Assembly (NCBI RefSeq): GCF_001636405.1
Contig: NZ_KV440950.1
Coordinates: 3,762,778 to 3,826,777 of the forward strand
Length of the DNA stretch: 64,000 nt
Source: Peribacillus frigoritolerans
GTDB lineage: Bacteria > Bacillota > Bacilli > Bacillales > DSM-1321
Direction: 5' to 3'
This document shows positions 63,917 through 64,000 of the stretch, one piece after another. A model generated the notes under the pieces. It saw nothing but the letters and a program-made list of their open reading frames with translations, searched no databases and was not told where the DNA came from. Numbering within the stretch: the stretch's first letter is position 1; each line of letters opens with the position of its first letter. The position numbers were made by a program, and so were the translations under genes.

Positions 63917-64000
63917 TCACCACGCACCGAAGTAGCTAATGGTTTTCGCAGCAGACTCTGTACCCAATTCTAAGCAATTTTCGATAGATTGCCCTTTCAA
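63917..64000 (-). CDS. Carbohydrate kinase, PfkB type (C-terminal end only)
   Basis: The last 27 codons before the TGA read SIENCLELGTESAAKTISYF and GAW. This is the terminal helix of PfkB/ribokinase-like proteins (G-x-x-x-A-A-x-T-I/V). The gene is cut by the window edge. Confidence 0.45.
   Translation of the reverse strand: MKGQSIENCLELGTESAAKTISYFGAW

Overview
The window reads as chromosome of an endospore-forming Bacillaceae (Bacillus/Peribacillus-like). It is AT-rich, uses strong Shine-Dalgarno sites with some TTG starts, and carries an SspH-type small acid-soluble spore protein, a sporulation-type membrane histidine kinase and a VmlR-type ABC-F protein. No rRNA, tRNA or CRISPR array was found. 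The region is accessory in character: many genes are intact, but insertion-sequence relics, truncated transporters and frameshifted genes are unusually common.

1-7,190: two decayed IS110-family elements, a truncated beta-lactamase-like gene, a small membrane protein, a histidine kinase and a 56-aa conserved-looking ORF. 7,191-24,148: a long catabolic region, almost all on the minus strand (aldehyde dehydrogenase, SSS symporter with DUF3311 partner, amino-acid permease, Glu/Leu-type dehydrogenase, second aldehyde dehydrogenase, M20 amidohydrolase, broken YfcC-like transporter, ThDP enzyme, Rieske oxygenase, ferredoxin, ferredoxin reductase). It ends at a divergent sigma-54 activator. Three good sigma-54 (-24/-12) promoters and one weaker one lie in front of the reductase/ferredoxin, Rieske, aldehyde dehydrogenase and dehydrogenase units, and three of them share a further ~50 bp. 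I read this as one sigma-54 regulon built around a three-component Rieske oxygenase of the quaternary-amine type. Its substrate cannot be fixed from sequence.

24,390-27,400: an IS6-family element, then glaH (glutarate 2-hydroxylase), a DUF3870 gene and only the 3' end of lhgO, so the glutarate to L-2-hydroxyglutarate route looks broken locally. 27,685-43,800: mixed genes (DHA2 MFS pump, ArsR regulator, EamA transporter, VOC protein, DinB protein, a double LysM-NlpC/P60 hydrolase with one dead catalytic domain, DoxX, SDR, TerC) separated by relics. At 35,485-35,650 there is a solitary IS110 non-coding end matching the end at 1,698-1,865 in scaffold but not in its internal loops. This is the pattern expected of bridge-RNA genes.

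44,319-51,570: sspH, a GH25 lysozyme, vmlR behind a leader-peptide/terminator attenuator and bracketed by two copies of a GC-rich repeat, a DUF2935 protein, mscL and an internally deleted IS1182-like element inserted at the mscL terminator. 51,786-60,415: a minus-strand import cluster (lipoprotein binding protein, phosphodiesterase-like enzyme, two permeases, ATPase) followed by a DeoR regulator, a Cof-type HAD phosphatase, a paired SMR exporter and a TIM-barrel protein. 61,845-64,000: small ORFs, a second DinB protein, a GntR/UTRA regulator and the last 27 residues of a probable PfkB-type kinase.

Strongest leads: the sigma-54 Rieske regulon, the scaffold-conserved/loop-variable IS110 ends, the vmlR attenuator with flanking repeats, and the insertion of IS1182-like termini at terminator hairpins.
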